Of a DNA stretch of 19,046 bases, positions 6,350 to 15,090 are shown piece after piece. Within the stretch, counting starts at the first letter, position 1, and each line of letters opens with the position of its first letter. Position numbers and translations under genes: made by a program. A model generated the notes under the pieces. That model was not told where the DNA came from and ran no database searches. It saw only the letters and a list, made by a program, of their open reading frames with translations. The stretch spans positions 1 through 19,046 of the forward strand of contig FR878727.1 in the NCBI GenBank assembly GCA_000434535.1, given 5' to 3'. This stretch comes from Collinsella sp. CAG:166 (lineage in GTDB: Bacteria > Actinomycetota > Coriobacteriia > Coriobacteriales > Coriobacteriaceae).

Positions 6350-7524
6350 GCGGCGCCTACGATCGAGAGTAGCGTCTGGGCAAACTCGTCCAGATCGCCC
6401 GGATTCACGCGGTCATCGAAGGAGATGCGCAGTGCGCCCAGCGCCTGCTCGCGACCGATGCCCATCGCGCTCAAAACGTGGCTGGGGTCCATGCTGCCGC
6501 TCGAGCATGCCGAACCTGCCGACACCTCAAAACCGGCGGCATCGAGCTTGATGATAAGCTCCTCGGAGTCCATTCCGTCAATGTAGATCGATACCATGCC
6601 GGGCAGACGGTCGGCATGTGCGTAGTCTCCCATGGTGGCGTGAATGCGCGGATGAGCCGTAAGCGTGGCGTAGAGCTTGTCGGAAAGGGCTTGCAGCTTC
6701 TCGCGTTCCTGAGCCACATGGGGTGCCAGCGTGCGGGCGGCAGCGGCAAAGGCCAGCTGTGTGCGCAGGTCCTGCGTGCCGGCGCGACGTCCGGCTTCCT
6801 GTCCGCCGCCAAAGATGCGGGGACGCAGTGGCGTGCGGGTCTTAACGTAGAGCGCGCCGGAGGCAACGGGACCGCCAATTTTGTGGGCTGCGACGGACAT
6901 GGCGTCGACGCCTAGCTCGGTGGCATCGAGCGGAATGTGCAGATAGCCCTGGATGGCGTCGGTGTGGAACAGGGCGCCCACGGTATGCGCGGCCGCGATA
7001 AGCTCGCGGATGGGCTGTACCACGCCGGTCTCGTTGTTGGCAACCATGATGCTCACGAGCGCCACGTCGTCGCCTAGTAGCTCGACAAGCGCGGCAGGCT
7101 CAATGTAGCCCGCGCGGCAGGGCTGCACCAGGTCGACGGTAAAGCCAGCGGCACGCAGCAGCGGCAGGTTGTCCAGAATCGAATCGTGCTCGATGGCAGA
7201 TACGATCACGCGGTTACGCTTGCGATCGCGCTGACGAGCGCCCTCGGCAAGACCGAGCAGCGCCAGCTGGTTGGCTTCGGTGCCGCCGTTGGTCAGAACA
7301 ATCTCGGACGGGCGGACGCGTGCGCCAAAGCTATGGGCGATCTCGCGACGGGCAACCTCCAGGCGCGCAGCGGCCTTGCGGCCGAGCGAATGCAGCGAGT
7401 TGGGGTTGACGCCGGCAAGCTCGCTGTCGTCGTACTTGCGCTGCGCAAGGAGCGCCTCGGCGCGCATGGGCGTCGAGGCGGCATAGTCAAGATTCACGGG
7501 TATGCGGTTTTGACCTGCGGTCAT
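6346..7524 (-). CDS. Cysteine desulfurase (NifS/IscS-like, class V aminotransferase fold)
   Basis: PLP enzyme that takes sulfur from L-cysteine as an enzyme persulfide, releasing alanine, to supply Fe-S clusters or tRNA thiolation. The 392 residues contain LDYAASTP (12-19), GGTEAN, His113 that stacks on PLP, NNETG (163-167), HTDA with Asp189, the PLP lysine Lys215 in AAHKIGG, and the catalytic Cys340 in GSACSSG followed by DPSHVL. The last stretch is typical of NifS/IscS-type rather than SufS-type enzymes. No iscU, nifU or mnmA gene lies nearby, so which sulfur pathway it feeds is open. The GGAGG before the start is about 11 bases away, slightly long. The rpe stop is 6 bp upstream. Confidence 0.94.
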   Translation of the reverse strand: MTAGQNRIPVNLDYAASTPMRAEALLAQRKYDDSELAGVNPNSLHSLGRKAAARLEVARREIAHSFGARVRPSEIVLTNGGTEANQLALLGLAEGARQRDRKRNRVIVSAIEHDSILDNLPLLRAAGFTVDLVQPCRAGYIEPAALVELLGDDVALVSIMVANNETGVVQPIRELIAAAHTVGALFHTDAIQGYLHIPLDATELGVDAMSVAAHKIGGPVASGALYVKTRTPLRPRIFGGGQEAGRRAGTQDLRTQLAFAAAARTLAPHVAQEREKLQALSDKLYATLTAHPRIHATMGDYAHADRLPGMVSIYIDGMDSEELIIKLDAAGFEVSAGSACSSGSMDPSHVLSAMGIGREQALGALRISFDDRVNPGDLDEFAQTLLSIVGAA

Positions 7525-7530
7525 AAGGGT

Positions 7531-8202
7531 TTATGCCTCCTGTGCGGCCTCGTTGCCCAGCTTCTGCAGCAGTGCAACCTCGGCAGCGGGATCTTCAGAC
7601 TTAAATACGGCGGAACCGGCCACCAGGACATTTGCGCCAGCCTTGACGACCTCGGCAATGTTTTTGGAAGAAATGCCGCCGTCGACCTCGATGAGGGGCG
7701 AAACGCCGTGGCGCTCGCACATGGCCTTGAGCTCGTGCAGTTTGGCGATGGTACCGGGGATAAAGCTCTGGCCGCCAAAGCCGGGGTTCACGCTCATCAG
7801 CAGTACCATGTCGACAACGTCGATGATGCTTTCGAGCACGCAGACGGGCGTGGCGGGGTTGAGCACCACACCGGCCTTGACGCCGCGCTGCTGCAGATGC
7901 GTGAGCGTGCGGTGCAGGTGTGTGGAGGCCTCGTAGTGCACAGTGATCATATCGGCACCGGCATCGGCGTACCAATCGACGGTCTCGTCGGGGTTCGACA
8001 CCATCAGGTGCGCGTCGACCGGCACGTCGGTGGAGCGCTTGACGGCCTTGAGGATATCGACGCCAAAGGTGAGGTTGCCGGTAAAATGACCGTCCATGAC
8101 GTCAAAGTGCACGTAGTCGGCGCCAGCAATCTTGTCGAGCTCGCCCTTGAGGTTGGCCATGTCGGCCGAAAGGACGGACGGAGCGATTTTGATAGAACCC
8201 AT
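7531..8202 (-). CDS. rpe: Ribulose-phosphate 3-epimerase
   Basis: Interconverts D-ribulose 5-phosphate and D-xylulose 5-phosphate in the pentose phosphate pathway, in the cytoplasm. The 223-residue TIM barrel shows APSVLSAD (7-14), HFDVMDG with catalytic Asp37, DAHLMV, SVNPGFGGQ, and IEVDGGI carrying the second catalytic Asp; this is the complete family pattern at the usual length. AGAAAGG precedes the ATG by eight bases. It stands between gpsA (18 bp upstream) and the desulfurase, inside the same minus-strand run. Confidence 0.97.
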   Translation of the reverse strand: MGSIKIAPSVLSADMANLKGELDKIAGADYVHFDVMDGHFTGNLTFGVDILKAVKRSTDVPVDAHLMVSNPDETVDWYADAGADMITVHYEASTHLHRTLTHLQQRGVKAGVVLNPATPVCVLESIIDVVDMVLLMSVNPGFGGQSFIPGTIAKLHELKAMCERHGVSPLIEVDGGISSKNIAEVVKAGANVLVAGSAVFKSEDPAAEVALLQKLGNEAAQEA

Positions 8203-8220
8203 GGTAGTAGCCTTTCTGCG

Positions 8221-9228
8221 CTAGTCGTTGAGTCCGTAGAACTCTTGAGAGGGGACGCGGTCGGTAAGGATCTCGAGCGCCCTATCCAAGGTAACACCGT
8301 TGTAGAGCGTTTGCTCCACGGCAAAGGTGAGCGGAATGTCTACGCCCAGTGAACGGGCGAGCTCGCTCACACTGCGGGCGGCAACGGCGCCCTCCACGAC
8401 CATATGCGTGCGCGTCTGGTACTCGTCGAGTGAAACGCCGTGGGCAAACTCGTAGCCAAAGGTGCGGTTGCGCGAATGCTCGGAGGTGCAGGTGGCAATG
8501 AGGTCACCCATGCCAGCCAGCCCCATGCACGTCATGGCCTGGCCGCCGCGGGCGTGCACCAGACGGCTGATCTCGGCCAGGCCGCGCGTCATGATGAGGG
8601 CGAGCGTGTTGTCGCCCGCGCCCGAGCCGGCGGAGATGCCGCACACGATGGCGATGACGTTTTTCATGGCGCCGCAGACCTCGACACCGGTCATGTCCTG
8701 CGATAAGTAGATGCGGAAGGCCGTGGACAGGAGCAAATCCTTAAAGGTCTCCCCCACCTGCTGGTCTTCGCTGGCGATGACGGCGGCCGAAAGCCCGCCG
8801 CGGCAGATCTCCTCGGCATGGTTGGGCCCCGATAGCGCCGCCACACGCGACTCGTTGCCGATCTCGCTGGCGATGACCTCGCTCATGAGCAGGCCGGACT
8901 CGGGCTCGATGCCCTTGGTGAGGCATAGGACCGGCGTCTCTTCTGCGATGAACGGCGCCGCCTGATGGCATACGCTGCGCAGGTGTGTGGAAGGCACGGC
9001 AAAGATGACGGCATCGGCGCCGTCGAGCGCCTGGGCCAGGTCAGTCGTGGCGACAACGTTTTCCGGCAGCTCGTAGTCCACCAGATAGCGGGGGTTACGG
9101 TGCTCGGCGTTAATGCCAGCGGCCGTCTGCTCGCTATGGGCCCACATGGTCACGCGCTCGGCTCGCGCGGCAGCGAGGCCGGCGACGGCGGTTCCCCAGG
9201 AGCCAGAGCCAATCAGCGCAACATTCAT
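8221..9228 (-). CDS. gpsA: Glycerol-3-phosphate dehydrogenase (NAD(P)+)
   Basis: Reduces dihydroxyacetone phosphate to sn-glycerol 3-phosphate, the backbone for phospholipids, in the cytoplasm. The N-terminal Rossmann motif GSGSWGTA (7-14), FAVPS, LTKGIE with Lys105, SGPNHAEE, the catalytic lysine Lys189 in GVEVCGAMKN, and GLAGMGDL are all present in 335 residues, the normal size. TAGGAGAG lies just before the ATG. It follows plsY by 9 bp, whose product uses glycerol 3-phosphate directly, so the order der-plsY-gpsA makes metabolic sense and is widely conserved. Confidence 0.97.
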   Translation of the reverse strand: MNVALIGSGSWGTAVAGLAAARAERVTMWAHSEQTAAGINAEHRNPRYLVDYELPENVVATTDLAQALDGADAVIFAVPSTHLRSVCHQAAPFIAEETPVLCLTKGIEPESGLLMSEVIASEIGNESRVAALSGPNHAEEICRGGLSAAVIASEDQQVGETFKDLLLSTAFRIYLSQDMTGVEVCGAMKNVIAIVCGISAGSGAGDNTLALIMTRGLAEISRLVHARGGQAMTCMGLAGMGDLIATCTSEHSRNRTFGYEFAHGVSLDEYQTRTHMVVEGAVAARSVSELARSLGVDIPLTFAVEQTLYNGVTLDRALEILTDRVPSQEFYGLND

Positions 9229-9237
9229 GACTCTCTC

Positions 9238-9921
9238 CTACTTATCGTCGGGCTCGGTGACGCGCTTGGTAAACGAGAGCTTGGACTCCTTACCGGCCAT
9301 GAGCTTTTGGATATTCGAGCGATGGGCCCACACCACGGTGATGCCGATCATCGCCATGCAAAACTTGAGGCCCAGGCTGCTGTACGGAAAGACCGCGCAA
9401 GCGGCGATGGGAAGACCGATGGCGGCGGCAAGCGAGCCCACCGACACGTACTTGGTGATGGCGACGGCCACGATAAACATGCCCAACAGCGACAGGCCAA
9501 TAGGCCAGTACCAGGCGAGGATGACACCCAGACCAACGGCGATACCCTTGCCGCCGTGGAAGTTGAGGTAGGGCGAGAAGATGTGTCCCCACACGGCAGC
9601 CAGGCAAATGACGCCGAGCATCCAATCGCCGGCGGCACCCGGAGCCATGATGCTTACAGGGAAGCCATAGCCCACGCTCGCAATGAACGGACGCGCGATA
9701 AGGACGCAGATGGCGCCCTTAAGGCAGTCGAGCAGCAGCGTGAGCGCGGCCACCTTGGGGCCGGCCACACGCAGGGCGTTGGTGGTGCCGATGTTGCCGG
9801 AGCCCGCCTTACGAATGTCCGTGTGGTTGAACACGCGGCCCAGGATCAGACCAAACGGAATCGCCCCGATAAAGAACGAGACCACGGCGCAGATGGCGGT
9901 CAGAAGAATCGGATTATGCAT
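9238..9921 (-). CDS. plsY: Acyl-phosphate:glycerol-3-phosphate acyltransferase
   Basis: Membrane enzyme that transfers an acyl chain from acyl-phosphate (made by PlsX, not in this window) to position 1 of glycerol 3-phosphate, giving lysophosphatidic acid. The 227 residues hold several hydrophobic helices and the family motifs SGNIGTTNALR, the LDCLKG segment and GHIFSPYLNFHGGKG. A start at 9921 (MHNPILL) is preferred: AAGGAG lies seven bases upstream and the protein then begins at the first helix. It overlaps the der stop by 8 bp. The longer in-frame start at 9969 adds a basic, unconserved stretch. Confidence 0.96.
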   Translation of the reverse strand: MHNPILLTAICAVVSFFIGAIPFGLILGRVFNHTDIRKAGSGNIGTTNALRVAGPKVAALTLLLDCLKGAICVLIARPFIASVGYGFPVSIMAPGAAGDWMLGVICLAAVWGHIFSPYLNFHGGKGIAVGLGVILAWYWPIGLSLLGMFIVAVAITKYVSVGSLAAAIGLPIAACAVFPYSSLGLKFCMAMIGITVVWAHRSNIQKLMAGKESKLSFTKRVTEPDDK

Positions 9922-11248
9922 CCTTTTGCTCCTTCTTCCTAAAGAAGAGTCGAATGGGCGTGCCGGCAAAGTCGAAGGTCGAGCGCATGCGGTTTTCGAC
10001 GTAGCGCTGATAGGTGTCGTTGACCAGATCGCTGTGGTTGACGAAGAACGTGAACGTCGGCGGGTTGACGCCCGTCTGGGTCACGTAGTGCATGCGCAGG
10101 CGGCGCTTGCCGTCCACCACGGTATGACCGAACTCGCGCAGGTCGGTGAGGAACGTGTTGAGGCGCGAGGTGCTGATCTTCTGCGAGCGCGTCTTTTCGG
10201 CGGCGTCGACCATCGCCCAGATCTTCTCGACGCTGCGGCCAGTGAGGGCAGAGATGCGCAGGTACTGGGCCCAGGGAGCCATGACGCCCAGACGGCGGTC
10301 GATGGTCTCCATGCAGGCCTCGCGTTTACGGTCGTCGTCGAGCAGATCCCACTTGTTGAGCAGCACAACGATGGCGCAGCCGCGCTCGATGGCAAGACCC
10401 ATGACCTTCTGGTCCTGCTCGGTAACGCCCACGGAGGCGTCGACGACGAGCAGCGCCACGTCGGCGCGGTCGATGGCGCGCAGGCCGCGGACCATGGAGT
10501 AGTACTCGATGTTCTCGTACACGGTGCTCTTCTTGCGAATGCCCGCGGTGTCGACCATGCGGTAGTGCTTGCCGTTACGCTCCACGACGGTGTCGATGGC
10601 GTCGCGCGTCGTGCCGGCAATGTTGGACACGATAGAGCGGTCGGCGCCCAGGATGCGGTTGAACAGCGACGACTTACCGGCGTTGGGGCGGCCGATGATG
10701 GCGACGTTCAGCGCGTCGGGGAACTCATCGGCGACCTCGTCCTCTTCCTCAGGAAGCAGGGCCACGATGTCGTCGAGCAGGTCGCCCGTGCCGTGGCCGT
10801 GCAGGGCCGAGAGCGGCGTGGGCTCGCCGATACCGAGCGAATAGAACTCCCAGATGCTGTCGTTCTCTCGATCGGGGTTGTCGAGCTTGTTCACCAGCAG
10901 AAAGACCGGCTTGTCGCAGCGCTTGAGCATGCGGGCGACCGACTCGTCCTCCTCGGTAACGCCGGTGCGGCCGTCGACCACAAACAGGATGACGGCGGCT
11001 TCCTCGGCGGCGGCGAGCGCCTGGTCGCGGATGGACGTGGCAAAGACGTCATCGCTCTTGAGCGGTTCGATACCGCCCGTGTCGACGATGGTGAACTCAC
11101 GACCGTTCCAATCGGCCGTGTGATACGAGCGGTCGCGCGTGACGCCGCGGGACTCGTGGACGATGGCGTCCGAGGTCTGGGCCAGGCGGTTAACGAGCGT
11201 GGACTTGCCCACGTTGGGGCGTCCGACGACGGCGACGATAGGTTTCAT
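9914..11248 (-). CDS. der: Ribosome biogenesis GTPase Der (EngA)
   Basis: Essential GTPase that helps mature the large ribosomal subunit. The 444 residues show two tandem G domains and a C-terminal KH-like domain. Domain 1: GRPNVGKS (9-16), DTGG (56-59), NKLD (120-123). Domain 2: GRPNAGKS (186-193), DTAG (233-236), NKWD (298-301). An acidic linker (about 166-175) joins them. A start at 11248 (MKPIVAVVG) has AAAGGAG upstream and matches the family start; the frame stays open further upstream within the DUF512 gene. That gene's stop is 10 bp before the start. Confidence 0.98.
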   Translation of the reverse strand: MKPIVAVVGRPNVGKSTLVNRLAQTSDAIVHESRGVTRDRSYHTADWNGREFTIVDTGGIEPLKSDDVFATSIRDQALAAAEEAAVILFVVDGRTGVTEEDESVARMLKRCDKPVFLLVNKLDNPDRENDSIWEFYSLGIGEPTPLSALHGHGTGDLLDDIVALLPEEEDEVADEFPDALNVAIIGRPNAGKSSLFNRILGADRSIVSNIAGTTRDAIDTVVERNGKHYRMVDTAGIRKKSTVYENIEYYSMVRGLRAIDRADVALLVVDASVGVTEQDQKVMGLAIERGCAIVVLLNKWDLLDDDRKREACMETIDRRLGVMAPWAQYLRISALTGRSVEKIWAMVDAAEKTRSQKISTSRLNTFLTDLREFGHTVVDGKRRLRMHYVTQTGVNPPTFTFFVNHSDLVNDTYQRYVENRMRSTFDFAGTPIRLFFRKKEQKDA

Positions 11249-11258
11249 CTGCTCTCCT

Positions 11259-12701
11259 TTAATGGGTAGGGTTAGCGGAATTAGTAGAGTCGGCAGGCAC
11301 AATGCCAAGGATGTGCTCCAGGGTATCGAGCAGCTCATGCGGCATGGTCGACACCACATGAACCTCAGCGCCGCGACTGGTAAGGCTTGCGAGTAAATCG
11401 TCACGATGATACTCGTCAAGCGTCATACCGTCAGCGTTGAACATGAGCTTAGGCACAAAGAGCATAACCCCAGAGAGATCCTGCGGCAGCTGCTCCAGAA
11501 TGTCACACGCGACGATGAGGCCGGTCACGTCCACGTTGCCGCCAAAGTAGCGGTTTTTAATGGCCGTGACGGAGCCCGCAAGGCCCTGTGGAGACTCCAC
11601 AAAGCACGCCACGGTATCGCGCGCGCTGGCGCCGGAAAGGCACAGGAGGCGCTGGCTGCGCTGGGCAATGCCAGCGCGGACGCGGGCCAGACGCTCGGCG
11701 TCGGCGGCAAGTACGTCATCGGTCTCGTCCAGATACGAGCGAATCATACCGATGCCGTCGTAGTACTGCGGGTAGCCGTCGTAAAAGTCTGCCTCGGGCG
11801 GCTCGATACCGGCGTCCAGGTAGAACTCGTCGCTCATCTGGAAGGTGTGGCGGCCAAAGCGCTCGAAGGCACGGTCCTGGAAGGGCCGGATCATGGCAAT
11901 GGTCTCGCGCGCCAGCTCGGGCTTGTCGCTGTAGGACCAGCTAAAACGGTTCTGATGCTTGGTAAAACCGAGCGGCACAATGCCCAGGCTTGTGATTTGC
12001 TCGTGCTCCTCGCAAAAGCGCAGAGTCTTTTCCAGCTCCTCGCCGTCGTTCATGCCGGGACACAACACAATCTGCGCGTGAATCTCGATGCCGGCGGCCA
12101 TGATGGCCTCGAGCACGTCCATGCCGCGCTGGGCGTTGCGGCCCATCATGCGGCGGCGGACGTCGGGGCTCACGGCATGGACCGACACGTTCATGGGGCT
12201 CATGTTGCGGTCGATCACGTTTTGCACGTCCTCGTCGGTGAGGTTCGTGAGCGTGACAAAGTTGCCCTGCAAAAAGCTCAGGCGATAGTCGTCGTCGCGG
12301 ATATAGAGCGTGGAGCGGCCGCCTTTGGGCAGCATGGTCATAAAGCAGAACACGCAGGCGTTTACGCAGGTGCGCATGCCATCGAAGATGGGGCCATCGA
12401 ACTCGAGCCCCCAGTCCTCGCCGGGAAAGCGATCGAGCTCGACGGGGGTGACGGTGTCGTCGCGCGGGTCGAATACCTCCAGCTCGACAGTGTCGTCATC
12501 TGCCTCCCAGAGCCACACGATCATATCGGTCAGCTGCTCGCCGTTGACCGTGAGCACGCGCATGCCCGGCTCGATACCCACATCCCATGCGGGCGATTCG
12601 GGACGCACGCTCTTTACGAGCGCGCCCTCACCCGGCTCGGGGTCGCGGCTGCGCCCGTAATCGGCCACCTCGGCGGCGTATGCGGGTACGGTCTGGTCCA
12701 T
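11259..12701 (-). CDS. DUF512 family radical SAM protein with N-terminal PDZ-like domain
   Basis: A 480-residue protein of unknown function, conserved next to der in many Gram-positives. A PDZ-like domain (about 25-80: VKSVRPESPAWDVGIEPGM) precedes a radical SAM-like core with CX3CX2C (Cys112, Cys116, Cys119), which should hold a [4Fe-4S] cluster, then LYIRDDDYRLSFLQGNFVTL, and a C-terminal DUF512 domain. The hydrophobic second and third domains suggest a soluble enzyme; the substrate is not known. The start at 12701 lies 2 bp after the ispH stop and has only a distant AAGGAG, so translation is probably coupled. Family is clear, biochemical role is not. Confidence 0.9.
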   Translation of the reverse strand: MDQTVPAYAAEVADYGRSRDPEPGEGALVKSVRPESPAWDVGIEPGMRVLTVNGEQLTDMIVWLWEADDDTVELEVFDPRDDTVTPVELDRFPGEDWGLEFDGPIFDGMRTCVNACVFCFMTMLPKGGRSTLYIRDDDYRLSFLQGNFVTLTNLTDEDVQNVIDRNMSPMNVSVHAVSPDVRRRMMGRNAQRGMDVLEAIMAAGIEIHAQIVLCPGMNDGEELEKTLRFCEEHEQITSLGIVPLGFTKHQNRFSWSYSDKPELARETIAMIRPFQDRAFERFGRHTFQMSDEFYLDAGIEPPEADFYDGYPQYYDGIGMIRSYLDETDDVLAADAERLARVRAGIAQRSQRLLCLSGASARDTVACFVESPQGLAGSVTAIKNRYFGGNVDVTGLIVACDILEQLPQDLSGVMLFVPKLMFNADGMTLDEYHRDDLLASLTSRGAEVHVVSTMPHELLDTLEHILGIVPADSTNSANPTH

Positions 12702-12703
12702 GA

Positions 12704-13588
12704 TTAGCGGCAAAGCTCCTTGATGCGCTCGACGGCGCGCTCGATGTGTTCTTGCGGGGTGGAGGCTCCGGCGGTGATGCCGATGTGGTGAGCGTCGGTA
12801 AACCACGCGGCCTGTAGCTCGGAAGCTTCCTCGATGTGATGGGTGTGCTCGCAAGCCTCGGCGCAGATCTGCGCCAGACGGCGGGTGTTGCCCGAGTTCT
12901 TGCCGCCCACCACGACCATGCAGTCGCAGCGGTTGGCAAGTGCGGCTGCTGCCTGTTGACGCTCACTTGTGGCGGCGCAGATGGTGTTGATCACGCGCAG
13001 TTCCTGTACGCGCGGGGTGATGGAGGCCACAACCTCGGCCAGGTTCTGCGCGGTTTGGGTGGTCTGCACAACCAGGCCTACCTTGCCTTTGAGCGGCAGC
13101 GCGTCCGCATCGGCGGCACAACTCACGACCTGCGCGTCATCGCCGGCATGGCCCAGGATACCCTCAACCTCGGGATGGCCCGGCTCGCCCACGACGAGCA
13201 CGCGATAGCCCTCGCGTACCAGGCGCTCCGCCGCCACGTGGACTTTTTTCACGTAGGGACAGGTGGCGTCAACTACATTGAGGCCGCGCTCGCGGGCGGC
13301 CTCAATCACCTGCGGCACCACGCCGTGCGCGCGAATGATCACGGTGCCCGACGCGGCATCGTTCAAGGTATCTGCCAGACCGACGCCTGCCTCGGAAAGC
13401 TCGCGCACCACGATGGGATTATGGATGAGCGGGCCCAGGGTGTGGACCTGAGCGTTCTCCCCCGCCTGCGGGGCGGCCGCCAGGGCCATATCGAGCGCAC
13501 GCTGCACGCCGTAGCAGGTGCCAGCGTGGGCGGCGATTTCGATGGTGGGGGCGTCTGCCTTGCCGGTCACAGCCTCGGCAGTGTTCAT
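12704..13588 (-). CDS. ispH: 4-hydroxy-3-methylbut-2-enyl diphosphate reductase
   Basis: Last step of the MEP isoprenoid pathway: reduces HMBPP to IPP and DMAPP with a [4Fe-4S] cluster. The cluster cysteines Cys25 (AGTCYGV), Cys110 (DATCPYV) and Cys204 (NTICAAT) are present, with the substrate-binding histidines His56 (LIHNP), His88 (RAHGV) and His138 (PGHPEVEG), plus QTTQT and the NSGNT motif. At 294 residues it is a stand-alone enzyme, not fused to ribosomal protein S1 as in many clostridia. I chose the start at 13588 because GAGGAAG lies just upstream; ATG 13603 (5 residues longer), 2 bp after the plsC stop, is a fair alternative. Cysteine desulfurase later in the operon could help supply its cluster. 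Confidence 0.96.
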   Translation of the reverse strand: MNTAEAVTGKADAPTIEIAAHAGTCYGVQRALDMALAAAPQAGENAQVHTLGPLIHNPIVVRELSEAGVGLADTLNDAASGTVIIRAHGVVPQVIEAARERGLNVVDATCPYVKKVHVAAERLVREGYRVLVVGEPGHPEVEGILGHAGDDAQVVSCAADADALPLKGKVGLVVQTTQTAQNLAEVVASITPRVQELRVINTICAATSERQQAAAALANRCDCMVVVGGKNSGNTRRLAQICAEACEHTHHIEEASELQAAWFTDAHHIGITAGASTPQEHIERAVERIKELCR

Positions 13589-13605
13589 GACTTCCTCGCC
13601 CATGG

Positions 13606-14334
13606 CTAGAACCTGCCCGGATGCTCGGCGCACAGGTCATCGCGCATGGCGTAGACGCGGTCCATGGCCTCGGACTCAAACCATTCCAGGCGCTCCGTGC
13701 GCTTAAGCCCGGCTGGAGCATCGGAAAGCGAGACGGCCTTGCCTGCACGGATCCAGCACTTTTTGGGGCGCATGATCTTTTTGCCCGCAGGCGTGATATC
13801 GGACCAGCCGCAGATGGCGAGCGGGTTGACGGGCGCCTTGCCCATCTGGGCGATGAGCGCAAAGCCGCCGTGGACCTCGGGTTTGATCTCGCGCGAGCGA
13901 ATGCGCGTGCCCTCGGGGAAGATCAAGACGTCCTCGCCTCGCTGCAGCGCATGCTGGGCGGCGCGCAGACACTTCATGTCGGCGGTGCCACGCTCGACGG
14001 GAATACCGCCAACGCGGCTAAAGGCCCAGCGCACAATCTTGCTCTTGGCGAACTCGGACTTAAAGATGGGGCGGATGCGGCGGCCGCCAAAGAACAGTGC
14101 CGTCTCCACGGCCAAGAGTTCGGCCATCGAGGTGTGGTTGCAGATGACCACGCTGCCGCGGCCTTCCTGGCGCTCAAACAGAAGATCGGCGTCCTCTACC
14201 TTCCAGCGCCACATGAGCTTGGAGAAGGCCCAAAGGATGGCCATGACTACGACGACGGTGCCGCGGATGAGCGCTGGGAACTCGGCGTAGGGGGCGTTGT
14301 AGTAATCCTCGGGCGTCTGCTTAAACAGGCGCAT
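13606..14334 (-). CDS. plsC: 1-acyl-sn-glycerol-3-phosphate acyltransferase (PlsC family)
   Basis: Expected to acylate lysophosphatidic acid at position 2 to give phosphatidic acid at the membrane. The 242 residues have an N-terminal membrane helix (about 22-42), then the acyltransferase fold: NHTSMAE (66-72), GGIPVERG (109-116) and FPEGTR (139-144). The first motif is normally HX4D; here His67 is followed by Glu72 (codon GAA), so it reads HX4E. That is conservative and may keep activity, but it makes the exact substrate less certain. A near-perfect AAAGGAGGT precedes the ATG, and the cmk stop lies 3 bp upstream. With plsY and gpsA in the same run it supplies the phosphatidic acid pathway. 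Confidence 0.92.
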   Translation of the reverse strand: MRLFKQTPEDYYNAPYAEFPALIRGTVVVVMAILWAFSKLMWRWKVEDADLLFERQEGRGSVVICNHTSMAELLAVETALFFGGRRIRPIFKSEFAKSKIVRWAFSRVGGIPVERGTADMKCLRAAQHALQRGEDVLIFPEGTRIRSREIKPEVHGGFALIAQMGKAPVNPLAICGWSDITPAGKKIMRPKKCWIRAGKAVSLSDAPAGLKRTERLEWFESEAMDRVYAMRDDLCAEHPGRF

Positions 14335-14337
14335 GGG

Positions 14338-15024
14338 TTACCTCCTTTGGTTGATAAGGTCCTCGATAATGCGGACGACCTCGTCGATGGTGTGGGCGGT
14401 GGAGTCGACGTGCACGGCATCCTCGGCGGGCACGAGCGGGGCGACCTCGCGGCTGCTGTCGAGCTTGTCGCGCTGCTTAAGGGCGTCGAGGGTCTCGTCG
14501 ACCTCGGCTTCGAGCTGCTCGGACGTGAGCGGCTGGGCATCGTTTTGGTGACGCTGAAGCACGCGGCGGCGGGCGCGCTCGTGTGGGTCGGCGGTCAGGA
14601 AGACCTTGACCTGCGCGTTAGGGAACACGACGGTTCCGATATCGCGACCCTCGGCCACGATATCGCGGTCCTCGGCTGCGCGGCGCTGGTGGATGAGCAT
14701 AGCGGTGCGCACGCCCGGGTAGGCCGAGACCTTGGACACGTTGGCGTCGACCTGCGGGGTACGAATGGCGGCCGAAGCGTCCTGGCCGTCGATGGTCAGG
14801 CGCGTGTCCTCGCCGGTACCGTTGGTAAAGCGAATCTCGATCTGCTCGGCGAGGGCGTCGATGGCCGCCTCGTTATCCAAGTCGATGCCGCGGTCGAGCG
14901 CGGCGAAGGTGACGGCGCGATACATGGCGCCCGTGTCGAGCTTGTTAAAGCCCAGCTGGCGGGCGATCTCCTTGGCGATGGTGGATTTGCCGGAACCGGC
15001 GGGTCCGTCGATGGCGACGATCAT
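14338..15024 (-). CDS. cmk: Cytidylate kinase
   Basis: Phosphorylates CMP and dCMP with ATP to the diphosphates, in the cytoplasm. The 228 residues begin with the Walker A GPAGSGKST (7-15), followed by KLDTGAMYRA, the CMP-binding insert, the GRDIGTVVFP stretch and a lid region with RARRR. Size and motifs fit the family fully. AAAGGAAG precedes the ATG. The neighbouring rluB and plsC genes and nearby ispH match the conserved scpAB-rluB-cmk-plsC-ispH order of many Gram-positives. The 66-bp gap after rluB is one of the largest in the run, but I see no convincing promoter in it. Confidence 0.97.
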   Translation of the reverse strand: MIVAIDGPAGSGKSTIAKEIARQLGFNKLDTGAMYRAVTFAALDRGIDLDNEAAIDALAEQIEIRFTNGTGEDTRLTIDGQDASAAIRTPQVDANVSKVSAYPGVRTAMLIHQRRAAEDRDIVAEGRDIGTVVFPNAQVKVFLTADPHERARRRVLQRHQNDAQPLTSEQLEAEVDETLDALKQRDKLDSSREVAPLVPAEDAVHVDSTAHTIDEVVRIIEDLINQRR

Positions 15025-15090
15025 GCAATGCTTCCTTTCGGTGGTTGACGTGCTGGTATGATGCGCGGGCGTTGGGGCGCGGCAGTTTGC

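Noticed and set aside
9683..11269. A 528-aa open frame on the plus strand
   Set aside because: It lies opposite der and plsY. The GC-rich codon bias of the real genes keeps this frame open by chance.
12704..13633. IspH fused to ribosomal protein S1
   Set aside because: Known in clostridia, but this protein ends at the normal IspH C-terminus with no S1 domain.
13621..15048. A 475-aa open frame on the plus strand
   Set aside because: It is the antisense of plsC and cmk, whose motifs are unmistakable. It is low-complexity, has no recognisable domain and no ribosome site.
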